Assembly: GCF_030272615.1 (NCBI RefSeq)
Contig: NC_081405.1
Span: 156,505,454 to 156,569,453, forward strand
Direction: 5' to 3'
Length of the DNA: 64,000 nucleotides
From: Cryptomeria japonica
Lineage: Eukaryota; Streptophyta; Pinopsida; Cupressales; Cupressaceae
Positions 33,992 through 45,587 of the stretch are shown here, piece after piece (the stretch's first letter is position 1; each line of letters begins with the position of its first letter). The translations under genes were made by a program, and so were the position numbers. The notes beneath the pieces were generated by a model that saw only the letters and a program-made list of their open reading frames with translations, did no database searches and was not told where the DNA came from.

Positions 33992-34921
33992 TTGACATTA
34001 GCAAAAAATCTAATACAGTTATCAACACTTGAGGCCCCAGTTGGACTTATTCAATTTTTAATCTCAACGTCAACTTTAGGGCCAACTTGTTCATCAACAT
34101 TACCCTCATTTGCAAAATATCTCTCTCATTACCAACTAACTCTCTCATTTGATGGAGTGCAGGTACCACCAAATAGGTATTTGTCATATGTGTCTTCCTT
34201 GAGTGAGGGAAATGTAGGAATAGTCGATGAAAGTGAGACATGTAGTAGGTCTAAAATAGGGAGATCAACTAGAAGTGAAAAAATTAGAAGAAAATTCAAT
34301 AAATGCATGTAACTTTTCCTTTCTCAAGGGGGGTCATGTTCTTATGATGATGAGACCAAAGGCAACATCGAGGTGCCCTTGAGGTACAAACATCTACAGA
34401 AACAATGGGTACCCAAGGAACTTCCTCCAATAAACACCGATTTTTGTGTTAACGAGAGGATATATCACATTGCACCTTCATAGTTACATGGTTTGGGCCT
34501 ATTTTCAATGGATGGCATAAAGGTCTGTTACAACAAAGTTGCTAAATTAATGGATTATTTTGGAACTTGTTACAATTACAAAAATTGGATGCAGATTGTT
34601 CAATATAAAAAAATTATGCGTAGGTATGCACTGTCTGAAAATTATATACAACAGAAAGATAATGATCAAAGTAAATGAGTGGTTGTATACATTGATGGAA
34701 GGCCAAAAGCAATAGGCAATATTACAGGTTTTATAAATAGTATGCGACTTGGGTCAACTAATAAGCAACCCAATTGCATATTTCAGGTGCGTGAGGGAAA
34801 TTGTGTATTCGTATGTGCGATAAAATCAATAAGTGTAGGGGAAGAGTTGCTAATCAATTACAATTTGAATCGTATAGATATAAACAAAGTTACTAACATG
34901 GGGGTGGTACATACTTTATAA
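33992..34921 (+). pseudogene. SET-domain (histone methyltransferase-like) reading frame
   Basis: One frame of 310 codons runs from ATG 33992 to TAA 34919-34921, broken by TAA (34310), TAG (34481) and TGA (34676). The second half reads as a SET domain, the lysine-methyltransferase fold: HGLGLFSMDGIK at its start (34487-34522), RYALSENY (34619-34645), GNITGFINS (34712-34738), PNCIFQ (34769-34786) and VFVCAIKSISVGEELLINY (34805-34863). GN..xFIN, PNC and GEEL...Y are the expected SET signatures; the classical NHS is changed to NSM. The first half is Ser/Arg/Lys-rich with no domain I recognise. Pfam-type post-SET cysteines were not seen. It lies 555 bp after the CACTA DUF4216 tail and before a Transposase_24-like gene, with no element boundary visible between. 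Could be transposon cargo or a captured host gene; now probably inactive. Confidence 0.72.
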
Positions 34922-35186
34922 CATTTAAACCAAACTCTAATTAATGACTCCAATATACCATCTTATTATTAATTTTTTTTGTTAAGTGTATTGGTTTCAT
35001 TTCGCTAATGTTGACCTGGATCCGTCACATAGCATAGACAGGGATGTAGGTCCCGACACTTCTACTGAGTAGGTAAACCTCATTGTAATTGTACAAATTA
35101 GATAGAAGAAAATTGTTACATTATTATGTTATTTTATTGAGTGTTTTGGAGTAATTTTGATAGTGTTAATAATATTCTTGTCATAG
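34922..35186. other. Short spacer, nothing recognised
   Basis: AT-rich sequence between the SET frame and the next open frame; no motif or repeat seen. Confidence 0.5.
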
Positions 35187-35561
35187 ATGGGTGTTCGGGG
35201 AAAGGGAAAGGAACCTCCCTTACATCAGTACCTCAACACAACATTAAGCGATGAGGACTATGCAATTTGCACAAACCCTGTAGAAGTGATAACAATGTCT
35301 ATCACAAAAATTAATAAAGAGATTGTTGCTTTGGTATGCATGACCCCTCAGAATGATGAGATAAAAGATAGGCTAAATCAATTGATGCTAGCAGTAGAAA
35401 ACATGCAAGTAAGAAGTAATGAAAGCTTTAATTATAACAAAAGTTCAATAATGGTTTATATTTTATACTCTTTTATGTCACTAACTAAAATATGTACATG
35501 TTGTTTTTACAAAATTTCATGTGTCATCATCAACCTGGTGGACATGATCAAGGTATTGTAG
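35187..35561 (+). CDS. Unrecognised 124-codon frame
   Basis: Starts ATG 35187 (MGVRGKGKEPPLHQYLNTT) and ends TAG. The first ~75 residues are hydrophilic with a helix-prone stretch (DEIKDRLNQLMLAVENMQ); from about 35440 the sequence turns hydrophobic and probably is intron read through, since a GT follows ENMQ. I do not recognise the family. Given its place it may be an exon of the second CACTA-encoded protein or of the SET gene. Confidence 0.35.
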   Translation: MGVRGKGKEPPLHQYLNTTLSDEDYAICTNPVEVITMSITKINKEIVALVCMTPQNDEIKDRLNQLMLAVENMQVRSNESFNYNKSSIMVYILYSFMSLTKICTCCFYKISCVIINLVDMIKVL

Positions 35562-36849
35562 GTAGTGTAGGTGATGATCATGTTCTATACATTAAAACTA
35601 CTCCTTCTTTGGACTTGTGAACTTGCTTTTTCAATGCTAGTGTTATTTACACAGGCCTTTCACTGTCTACACTATTGTTCTCTATTTAGAATGAATGATA
35701 ATAAGTTTTATGTGTATATATGTTTGTAATAATAGTTTATTAAACTATTAATAAAGTATTTAGTTGCACAATTACAAGTTCTCATTTGATCATATCTAAT
35801 CACTTGTATTTTAATTTAGTATTATTTAATTATATTTCAAAGTAGGGACATTACAAAGACCAATAAGAAAACATGAAGTTTGACAACATGAGATAGCACA
35901 TTGAAGCAATCTAAATAAATAGATTCCATGGACTATCTTTTGTAAGGACTATACTAGTTTATCACTTACACTTCCCTCTTGTCACAAATTTCCATACCTT
36001 TGTCTTGCATCAAAACCTACCTTCCTTATTCTCCTTCATACTGTTGTATCATTAAGATTAGCATCGAATAGTTGATAAACATTCATATTTCTTTACAACT
36101 CTTAATAAAGGTTCATCCTTGTTTACAATTCTTGTAGTTTTCATATATTTAATGTATTATTCTTCAGGTGTTGCCAATGTTCCAGAGGAAAGGCCACCCC
36201 ATTCAAGGTTATCCCCATCTATATTGCTGACTATAATGTTGGCAACAGGTAGCATGTAGATGTCCTCTACTACTAATCATGTTGACCCACTCATTGTTGG
36301 TAGATCCCTCTTTTGCTTTCTCTTTTGTTATGTGTTTATTTCCCTTGAAGTGTTATTTCTTGGGGGCATTTCATAATGGATTCATTTTATGTAGTAGGAG
36401 ATGCACATGAGGATGTGCCAGGGTGAATACTAGTGATAACATACCATCATTTCCTGGATCTTCCCATATTGCTAGTATGAGAATGTTGCAGACCACATTG
36501 GTGGTGAGCGATGAAGAATTGATTCCCTTGAAGATACAGAAGGTTCTAGGTACTTTTAAAAAATTATTATATATAGTGTAATTGTAATTTACTTACTGAT
36601 CACTCATTTTGGACTAATTATCCCATGATTTTTTTGTAGGAAATGATATTTTCTATAAAAATCTTAATGACATTGCATTGCAGATGTTTTGTCCCACCAT
36701 ACGTAAAAGATGGAACATCATATGTGAACTAACCCTAATCCACTATTTTTATTTCACATCATTTCTAGAATAGTTTTCCTTTGATCCATTTCTTGGACTA
36801 TATTAAAGGTATCTTTAGTTCATTTCTAAATCTAATAGGTTTGTTTTTG
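35562..36849. other. Degraded spacer with possible exon remnants
   Basis: Mostly AT-rich noncoding sequence. Short plus-strand peptide runs near 36180-36250 and 36430-36550 could be exon remnants of the gene that includes 36850-37430, but none has a recognisable motif. Confidence 0.4.
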
Positions 36850-37430
36850 CTTAAAAGGTGGCATGACCAAGAAAACAGGTTAAAAGATGAACTCAAAAAA
36901 TGTATGGTTGAGTTGTTTAGAAATGACACATTCAACAAAACCAAGCTCCTTGAAAATGATGACACATATCTAAAGTATGTGAGGGACCAATAAAAGATAC
37001 ATTTAGAGAAGAACGTAAAGTACGAATGTCCCCCCATGATTCCAGAGAGGGAGTGGAAGGACCTGATTTTGGATGCCAAGGAGAGAATTGAAAGGAAAAA
37101 AGGAAATACACCAACAGGTGCCAAAAGAAGGTATGGGATACTATTAAGAATGTAATTATGTACTAATTACTCTTTATATTTATATAATCTAATATATTTA
37201 AAAAATTTCATAGATTGAGTGACACATAAAAGGCAACCAAGGCAAGACAAGAAAAGAATGGGCAACACAAACTCGGCTCTGGTGGTTATATGGAACTTAT
37301 CGCATCAAAATATTTATAAATTGCAACCAATTTTTTTTATCAAACAATGCAAGCAAAATTCACGATACCAAGAAAAAATGAAGGGCTTTGAATTCAATAG
37401 AGCAGCCACATAAGATGACAAGAGAATTTC
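36850..37430 (+). pseudogene. Transposase_24-like (plant En/Spm second ORF) remnant
   Basis: The block RWHDQENRLKDELKKCM ... TYLKYVRDQ (36859-36993), a TAA, then ECPPMIPEREWKDLILDAKE (37024-37083) and KGNTPTGAKRR resemble the plant transposase family PF03004, where a W-x-D-x-K start leads to PP.I....W..L. A GT/AG intron (about 37131-37212) is followed by ATKARQEKNG and LGSGGYMELIA, matching that family's T-x-x-G-S-K tail region. Stops occur at 36991-36993, 37228 and later. Its neighbour TNP2 is the usual partner in CACTA elements. Confidence 0.6.
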
Positions 37431-38896
37431 CTACCAGCAAGGCTATACAGTCATGGTTGAATGGCTATGAGAATTGAGTGGGCAAACACAAGATTTTGGT
37501 GCATCTGTCACACAAGTAAATAGGCTAAATGAAAATTGTTTCAAATAGAATACTTTACCAATAATCTAATTGATGTTGAGTTCCAACATAAAGTGACCAT
37601 ATTTGTTTTAAATAAGGAAGCAATGATAACAATACGCGTGGTATTGGAATGTAGCCTACTAATTGTGAAACATGACCTGTACATGAAGGTCCAAATGTGC
37701 ATCCCAGTAGTGGAGGTATTCATTTTCTATTCAAATTTATTTATGTAATTATTAATATAATTAAACATCTTAAATTGTAATTAGTGTAGTAATAATGTAA
37801 CCTTTTTTGTTAATATTTTAGAGCATGTAGTCAGTGTTGACCAAGTGGAGCATGATCTAGGTACACAACATCAGGAACGTTATGTTCCCCAATCGGGTAA
37901 AGAGGGCCACTTTTATTCCTTAAAACAAATTTAATTGCAATTGGTGTTCAACATTAATGTAACCTTTAGTATTTCAACTCTAGAGGATCTAGAGGTTGTT
38001 CAACATGTTGAGATTGAGGCTAGACAAAATGATGTGGAAGATGATGTAGCCCCATCAGGTAAAGAGCGCCACATTTATGTTCTTTAAATTAATGAAATAC
38101 TTGAAATAATAATAAAAAATATTTTGAATTTAACCCATTTCTTTGTTATTGCAGAGGACAGCCCTTCACTCCAGTGTCCTCATCCTCAGTATAGGACTAG
38201 GTATACATCAAGATCACGAGCAGAGGGAAGAACAACTGAAGAGGGGAGAAATGATGAAGAAAATGATGCTCCACTTATTCTTTACATAGCTTCAAAGAAA
38301 TTAAAAAAAATTTATTGTAATCTACCTTATTTGATAGTGACTCATTTTTATGTGTTAATGAATATAATTATGTGCTAATGAATGGTTATGAATGATATGT
38401 GTTAATGAATATTGATGAATTTTGTGCATTAATGAATGTTAATCAATGTTTTGTGTTAATGAATGTTATGTGATATTAATGAATGAATGTTATATTTTAT
38501 TAATGGTAGAAAGAATGAATGAATGTTAGATGTTAACGGGGACTTTAGAGTGATATTAGGGGGGGGAGGGGCCAAATGAGCTTCCACCTTCATGTGGTTG
38601 GCCCTGTTAAGTAGAGAATATTAAAATATTCTCAAAACAAAGTGAAGCTCAATAAGATAACACAATTTTCAATATTTCATTATGTTGCATAGTTAATCTT
38701 ATTGAAAAATGTATATTGGATCTTATTTGCAGGGTCCAATAGAGCCAATACGAACAACAACACCACAAGTAAGTGGTTTGTTTTTTAAGTTTTTTTTTTC
38801 ATGATAATTTGGGAAGGTTCATCTGCAGTTTTATGTGTAACTGTGAAGGTGAGAAATTTATATTTTATGTGTTCTGACATTTATTTTTTGTTCCAG
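37431..38896. other. Region between CACTA and clathrin pseudogenes
   Basis: Contains plus-strand frames at 37536-37748 and 38124-38378 without recognisable domains (the latter rich in S, R, E, perhaps an exon of the CACTA second protein), a TTAATGAATGTTATGTG-type imperfect tandem repeat (38345-38530), and a hairpin-forming sequence with GGGCCAA/TTGGCCC arms (38570-38608). No CACTA terminal inverted repeat was identified. Confidence 0.45.
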
Positions 38897-39563
38897 GTGT
38901 ATGAATTGGAAGAGGTCAATGATTACTATCAAAACAGGGATCGCTTTGATGAACTCATATTCATGTTTGTGATGAGAAACATCACTGGAAGGAACTTACA
39001 TATTTATATATTCAAGATGATGAATATGATAATGTTGGCACTACTATCATGAACCATTCTCCAAAGGCATGGGATCATATGAAATTGAAAAATGTTGTAG
39101 TTAAAGTGGTCAATGTTGAATTGTACTACAAAGTTGTATACTTTTATTTGCAAGAACACCTAGATCTTATTAATGACTTCTTGAATGTCCTTTCCCTTAG
39201 GGTAGACCACACATGAGTGGTTGACATCATGCATAAGGTATGGCTCTCAACTCTTTTATTCTATTACTGTTTTTAGGATTATCGTGATGTCTTTCACTTG
39301 GGTATTAAGTTTTTCTAGATGTTCTCTTTAGCAGCTATTTGGTTTGGAAAAATTTCATGAGTATCTTTTATGCTATTGTATTTGTTATCCACGTTGGACA
39401 TCTCCATCTTGTGAAGTCGTACATGGTTGCAGTACAGAGAAACAATATAGCTAATGTTAATGAGGCTTTGAATGAAATTTATGTAGAAGAGGAAGATTAT
39501 GATAGGCTTCGAGAATCTATAGATATGCACGATAACTTTGATCAGATAGGGATTTCTCAAAGG
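38897..39563 (+). pseudogene. Clathrin heavy chain, internal repeat-region fragment
   Basis: Clathrin heavy chain forms the leg of the triskelion that coats vesicles. From an AG acceptor (38895-38896) the sequence reads [21 protein letters not shown]. The match then jumps at 38968, in another frame, to [16 protein letters not shown], with roughly 45 family residues missing. Next come [30 protein letters not shown] and [16 protein letters not shown] text, with a TGA (39214-39216) where arginine is expected. A GT donor follows at 39238. The next exon (39393-39563) has [34 protein letters not shown] and [16 protein letters not shown] with a GT after it, but its acceptor AG is lost. Roughly the CHC-repeat region near residue 1,150-1,470 of a ~1,700-residue protein. 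Clearly a pseudogene, though very similar to plant clathrin. Confidence 0.92.
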
Positions 39564-39611
39564 GTGAGAGGAACTTCTTTATTGGTTCTTTTATTTAAGT
39601 TAAAGTATTCT

Positions 39612-40150
39612 TGATAGAGTATGTTCCATCGGTATATGTTTCATTGATGATTTCTTTGGGCGTTAGGGTGGCTCAAAGTAACACATACCGATCGCTTTCG
39701 TTATACCAATGTAACTAGCTTCATCTACATGAGTCTTCCCAATAGTGTCTTAGCTCTACTCAATCAATCTTCTCCTTCATGAGGTATTGGGGTAATCCTA
39801 AATGAAACATACTGATAAGAAAATTCTTCTCCATAGAGTATGTTCCATCGGTATATGTTTCATCGATGATTTCTTCGAGCATCGGGGTGGCTCAAAGTAA
39901 CACATACTGATCATTTTGGTTATACCAATACAACCGGCTTCATCGCCATGAGTCTTCTCGATAGTGTCTTCGCTCCACTCAATCAATTTTCTCCTTCATC
40001 GGGTAATGGGGTAATATGAAATGAAACATACCGATAAGAAAAGTCTTCCTGATAGAGTATGTTCCATCGGTATATGTTGCACCGATGATTTCTTTAGGCG
40101 TCGGGGTGGCTCAAAGTAACACATATCGATCTCTTTGGTTATACTGATGG
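39612..40150 (+). repeat. About 220-bp tandem repeat, 2.5 copies
   Basis: Units begin ATAGAGTATGTTCCATCGG at 39613, 39833 and 40052; each contains CATCGGTATATGTT, GGGTGGCTCAAAGTAACACAT and later CCGATAAG. The third copy is partial. It lies in what would be the intron after the clathrin exon. Confidence 0.85.
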
Positions 40151-40599
40151 ACTCTTCTTTTCACCACTCTTATTAGTATAAGTCTTACTGATACCCTCAT
40201 CAGCTATCGGGAAGACAATTCTCCATTATTGTCGCTAGTGTTTATTATGTCAATGGGTCATATCGGTATAGTTTTTTTCAATGCATCAATTCTCCTCAAC
40301 TTTTCTCCTTGATCAGTATAACTTTTAATGATGAGTAAAACTCTGGCTTGCTACACTCTCTCATCAGTATATGGTATCCTGATGTAAAATTGGTCTTTGT
40401 TAGTTTAAGTGCCCTCATCGGTATAACATACCGATAATGTGAAATTTCAATCATTTTTAACTCCTTCTTTAAGATACAAAAATTCATAATGGATTTAATA
40501 TAATATGAACAAAAAATCTATTATGCATGGGAGATTTAACCTTTCTGGTAATTACTTGTGCACTTTGACCAATCCCAAGAACTTGTTTGCCAAGCATCC
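40151..40599. other. Spacer with further CATCGGTAT-type words
   Basis: Continues with scattered ATCGGTAT and ATACCGAT words that look like diverged extensions of the 220-bp repeat, then unassigned sequence up to the chromovirus LTR. Confidence 0.5.
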
Positions 40600-42189
40600 T
40601 GATAGGGAGACTCTCACAAAGAAGTGAAATTTGACTCATACTCTAGGAATAGGTCTCATTGTAGGCTTCCTTGTTTGTCCTATTCCCTTATTTCCTTTCT
40701 TGATTCAACACCAACCCCCAAAATCCTTTGGAGAAATCTCTACCAGTGTGTTTGCTCCAGTTACTCAATTAAAGTTAGGACTCACAGGAGTAAGTCTAAC
40801 CAACAACATGTCTAATTATTTATCCTTCACTTGCAAGGGACTAGGAGGAGTCTGTGATGGTTTGTTAACTCCTAACATGTGGTTTTAAATTTTACTCCCC
40901 TTCATTTCTCTATCATTTTCATAGTTTCCTATTTTCAAGGCCTAGTAGCCCTATGAGCCCCTTTTAGCCCTACCTTCACGGTTTTTACTCTTTTGTGCTA
41001 AAAACTTCCAAATGACCCCCTAGAAGATTTTGTGATCTGGATACCCATTTGGACACTCTTTAGCATTTAGGGGATGAGGTGGTCTGATTTGTTTGTATAG
41101 GTACGACCCCCAAAATGGCTCTTTTGAAGGGTTTTAGGCTTAAATTCTCTCACCAATGGGTTTTATAGGTCTCCACACCCTGTCAAACCTCTACACTAAT
41201 ACTAATATTTTTCAAGACAACCATCTTCCTTTCCAATTACTTGGCTCAATCAAATTTGATCACCCCTGCAAGAAATAGTAAAAATAGCAGTCATGTTCCC
41301 TAGATGGGCTATGGTAGAGCTCGCCTAGGACATGATGGTAAAATGATCCCAAGCAAATTATAGGCCACAAAATAGAATATTTTCACTACATATAGACTCC
41401 ATTACTCTAATCCCAAAGGAAATAGAGAAACCACAAAGGGAATTCAAGTTGGAGCTATTTTAGGGCTTTGGCCCCTTACTCAGGCCGAGAGTAGTGTAAG
41501 CAAGAAAGAATTTCTTTACACCAACTAAACCTACACAAAGAGTGAACATAAATACTTTCTAAGCACCACAACAACTCAGACTAAACATCCATGAAGGTAA
41601 AATATGGAAATCAATCCATCTGGTATGGACTACAATAAATAATTTTGCAAATTTATCGAAGAAATCAGGAAATTGGCTCAAGTTGCTATTCCAAATTCAA
41701 TCTTTGGATCTTATGACTCTTCTACAACATTTTGAGAGGCCTTATATAAACATAATAAACCAAGACCAACCACCAATTGGTCCAATAACTATGGATTTGA
41801 TCATTTTTCAAAAATTGCTCACATGGTTGTAAAATGTTATCAAGCAAACATGACAACTTTTCCTCCACAATGCATTTTTACAATTTTGTTATATTTTCAC
41901 ACTCTTGACCCCCTAGGATGGTTTCCTAATATCAAATAAAAATTTCCAAAATCCTTATGAGGCCTTACAAGGAGTTTTACATAATTTTTCTATATGATGC
42001 CATTTTAGGCTTACAAAGGCACATAGGCCAAAACTGAGTAAACAAGCTAAGAATAAAGACAATCAAACTACAAACAACTACAAAACACACTTTTGGACTC
42101 TTCAATAGTCCTTTATTCAATCACTGACCCTAGGAGGATCATCCACTCCAAAATTTGAAAGTTCATCAAGAAACCTAGGTGCTCCTGCC
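40600..42189 (-). repeat. 3' LTR of the chromovirus
   Basis: Begins TGATAGGGAGACTCTC on the plus strand and ends GGTGCTCCTGC; it matches 46872-48462 over its full length. The terminal CA expected on the plus strand is CC here. The internal open frames are not genes; equivalents occur in the other LTR. Confidence 0.88.
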
Positions 42190-42214
42190 TCATACTCCCG
42201 CAATGAGAAAGAAG

Positions 42215-42697
42215 TCAAGTAACTCCTTGAGGAAAGAAAGAGAGGTCAATTCCAACCTTTGGAAAGTCTTCTTTAGGTACCCAAGTGGCCTCAAATTCTA
42301 GAAGATACTGCCATTTAACCAAATGCTCCATGTAGGTGGTGTGCCTAGTCTTTTTGATAATTATGGAGTCCAACACCTTCTCCACTTGCAGCATGGTTAG
42401 AAGTGGCAAAGGTAGGTCTGAAAGTGATTGAGAGACATCTAAAAATCCATTGTATTCCTCTAGATGTGTGACTTTGTACTACACCAAGTCTGCAACATTG
42501 AAAATAGGAGACAAAGCTATGTCCCCAGGTAGATCAATTTTGTAAGCATTTTGTCCATATTTGGCCAAGACCTTACAAGGTCCAATCCTTCTCATTTGAA
42601 GTTTGTTGGGTACACCTTTTTGAAGCCTTAATTTTTTCAAGTGGTCCATTACCAAGTTACCAACAACAAATTGTACTTTCTTCCACTTTTCATCCAC
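42215..42697 (-). pseudogene. Chromovirus integrase C-terminus and chromodomain
   Basis: The frame 42697-42479 is the integrase C-terminal (GPY/F-type) module, with RRIGPCKVLAKYGQNAYKIDL and LSPIFNVADL. After a stop and a short gap, the frame 42409-42215 contains a chromodomain: VEKVLDSIIIKKTR, YMEHLVKWQ and ATWVPKEDF. Chromodomains can steer integration to particular chromatin. The aromatic cage is partly kept (W of VKWQ, W of ATWV). Confidence 0.82.
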
Positions 42698-42733
42698 TTT
42701 GTCCTTGATTCTTTGAGAGTTTTATTGTAAAGC

Positions 42734-43900
42734 CTACCTAACTTTCTCATGAATCTCCTTCATGGACTGATCCATATCAACAACATGTCCACTCCTCTTC
42801 TCCATACTTCCAAGGTCTTTAAGCTCCAACACACCTCTTGGATGAATCCCATAAACTATCTCAAAAGGACTCTTACCGGTTGATCTATTCACACTATCAT
42901 TATAAAAAATTTGGCTTGATGGATGATTTGATCCCATGCTTGTCCATACTTCTTTATCAAACATATGAGAAGGCTCTCAAGTGTCCTATTTACCACCTCT
43001 ATTTGGCCATCCATTTGGGGATGGTATGCTGAGCTAAAAGACAAGTTAGTACCCAATCTCTGCCACAAAGTTTTCAAAAAATGATCAATGAATTTGGTAT
43101 CTCTATCTGACACTGTGTTGAATGGAAAACCATGAATCCTAATGACTTCTTTGAAAAACAAATGAGAAATATGGTTAGCATCATGAGTCACCTTACATGG
43201 AATAAAATAGGCCATTTTACTAAATCTATCTACTACAACATAGATGCTATCAAATCCAATTTTTGTCTTGGGTAGACCAACAATAAAATCCATACTTACA
43301 CACTCCCATGGCCGGTTTGGGATAGGTAATGGCTGATAGAGTCCAACATTAGAAGAGATTCCTTTTTCTTTTTGACAAAGAACACATTGTTCAACATACT
43401 TTATAATATCCTTTATCATCTTTGGCCAATAATAGAATCTTTGAACAAGTTCCAAGGTTTTATTCAACCCAAAATGACCACTTAAGAAACCATTGTGCTT
43501 CTCTTGCATCAATTTCTCTCTCATGGACCCTCTTGGCACACAAAGTTGTCCTCCTTTTAAACAAAAGACCACTTTGCAAAGTAAAATCTGCATATTCACT
43601 ATGAAAATGATTCCTAAACTCTTGGCAAACCTTGTAGATGTTAGCAAAATCTTCATCATCTTGGTATAGGCCTTTGAAACTATCAACCCCAATGCTCTTG
43701 AGATATACTTCTTGAACTATTAGTAACGTTCTACTTAATGCATCAAAAACCTTATTACATTGACCTTTCTTATGCTTAATGGTAAAATTATAAGATTGCA
43801 AGTACTCTACCCATTTGATATGCCTATGATTCAACTTTTCTTGGGAGTTGAGGAAACTAAGAGCTTGGTTATCAGTATAAACCACAAAATATTTAGGCAT
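42734..43900 (-). pseudogene. Chromovirus integrase
   Basis: Frame 43900-43460 covers the RNase H end (FVVYTDNQALSFL, HKKGQCNKVFDALSR), then shifts into 43692-42889. There the zinc-binding segment HNGFLSGHFGLNKTLELV ... CVLCQKEKG (H-H-C-C), SMDFIVGLPK (first D), NTVSDRDTKF (second D) and GQIEVVNRTLE (catalytic E) all appear. Another shift leads to 42964-42734 with STGKSPFEIVYG. Catalytic residues are intact; at least two frameshifts disable it. Confidence 0.86.
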
Positions 43901-43912
43901 TAAGTAATGCCT

Positions 43913-44300
43913 TCATTTTCTAAGTGATTGAACAAGTGCATATAATTCCAAATCATAAGAAGAATACCTTTTCTTGGCTTCATTGAGTTTTTCACTGAAA
44001 AATGAAACCGGTCTTTTATCTTGGCTTAGAACTGCTCCAATGGCTATGTTGCTTGCATCACATTCAATGGTGAAGAGTTTGTCAAAGCTTGGAAGAATAG
44101 GGAAAGGTTGAGTATCCACCTTTGTCTTCAAGAGTTCAAATCCTTTATGTGCCTCTTTTTTCCATTGAAACTTAATCTTTACACCTCCTTTGATTGTATC
44201 AATCATAAATGCACATATCTCACTGAACCCTCTGATGAACTTCCTGTAAAATTGAGCCAAACCATGAAAACTCCTCACTTTACTTGTTGTTTTAGGTGTA
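43913..44300 (-). pseudogene. Chromovirus RNase H
   Basis: Shows [15 protein letters not shown] (RT thumb to connection), then [18 protein letters not shown] with the catalytic [30 protein letters not shown] with the catalytic E. The rest continues in the frame 43900-43460. Separated by a stop near 43910. Confidence 0.85.
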
Positions 44301-44455
44301 GGTCAACTGATTATTTTTTCCTCCTTTGAGGTATCCATCTTCAAATCACCACTTGAGATTACAAACCCAAGATATACCAACTCCTATTTCATGAACTCAC
44401 ATTTCTCTAAATTGATAGTTAGTTTCTCATCACATAATTGCTTTCAATACAATCT

Positions 44456-44945
44456 CTATATGCCTAAGATGTTCTTCTTTAAATTTACTAAAATCAAGAT
44501 GTCATCTAGATAAACAACAACAAATTTACCAATGTAATCTTTGAGAACTTCTTTCATGAGTCTCATGAATGTGCTATTGGGCATTTGTGAGTCCAAATGG
44601 CATAACAAGCCATTCATAAAGACCTTTTGTGGTTTTGAATGTTGTCTTCCACTCATCTCCCTCCTTGATTCTGATTTGGTGGTAGCCACTCTTGAGGTCT
44701 ATCTTGGTGAAATACTTAGCACCTCCTAAACAATCCATCAAATCTTCAATTATTGGAATAGGAAATCTATATCTAATTGTAATCTGGTTAATGGCTCTTG
44801 AATCAGTACAAATTCTCCAAGTACCTCCCTTCTTAGGTTGCAAAATGGTGGGAATTGCACATGGGATGATGCTCTTTCTTATCAGACCATTATCCAAAAG
44901 TTCTTGGATTTTCTTCGCCACTTCTTTATTCTGCTCTAATGTCAT
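44456..44945 (-). pseudogene. Chromovirus reverse transcriptase
   Basis: Frame 44945-44574 has [50 protein letters not shown] and [13 protein letters not shown], ending FGLTNAQ. A one-base shift leads to the frame with STFMRLM and the catalytic YLDDILI (about 44490-44510). The D of YRxINxxT-type block is kept as TDSRAIN. Confidence 0.86.
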
Positions 44946-45206
44946 TTTTTAGGCTGCTTTATTAGGCAATGAGGCTCTAGGTATAAAGTCAATCTAATGA
45001 CTTATGGCTCATTGAGGAGGCAAATTAGTAGGTGTTCCATCAATTATGATCTCCTTAAACTGATTGAGTATTTTCTGTACTTCATCAGGAATACAAACTT
45101 TCTTGTCCTTATTTTCCTCTTTTGGTTTCACAACAAGTGCAAACCCCACTCCTTCTCCTTCTTTGAGAGTGTTTATGAACTCCATCTCACCAACTAATAG
45201 AACATT

Positions 45207-45587
45207 TTAACCTTTAGATCTGCTCTCTTCTTCATCTCCTATGGACTGAATTTTATAGGTAACTCCATCTTTTTGAAAGGTGTAGGAATTCTTTTCTCCA
45301 TGGTGTATTGATTTTCTATCAAATTGCCAAGGCCTACCTAGGAGTAGGTGGCATGTATCCATTGGAAATATATCACACAAAATATTGTCTTTGTAGCCTC
45401 CTATGGTGAACTCTACCCAAGTTTGATAATTCACCAAAATATTTTTCCCTTTGTTGAGCCAAGTAACCCTATAAGGATCACTATTTGGGATTCTTTGTAG
45501 TTTTAGTTTGCTGACAGCTTCTTCTGACACTATGTTATTAGTGGATCCTAAATCCACCAATACTCTACACACCTTACTCATGATATT
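45207..45587 (-). pseudogene. Chromovirus protease
   Basis: VCRVLVDLGSTNNIVSEEAV shows the active-site region as D-L-G where D-S-G is usual; a single C-to-T change on the coding strand would explain it. CDIFPMDTCHLLLGRPWQFD is the C-terminal LLGRPW block. One in-frame stop separates it from gag. Confidence 0.83.
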
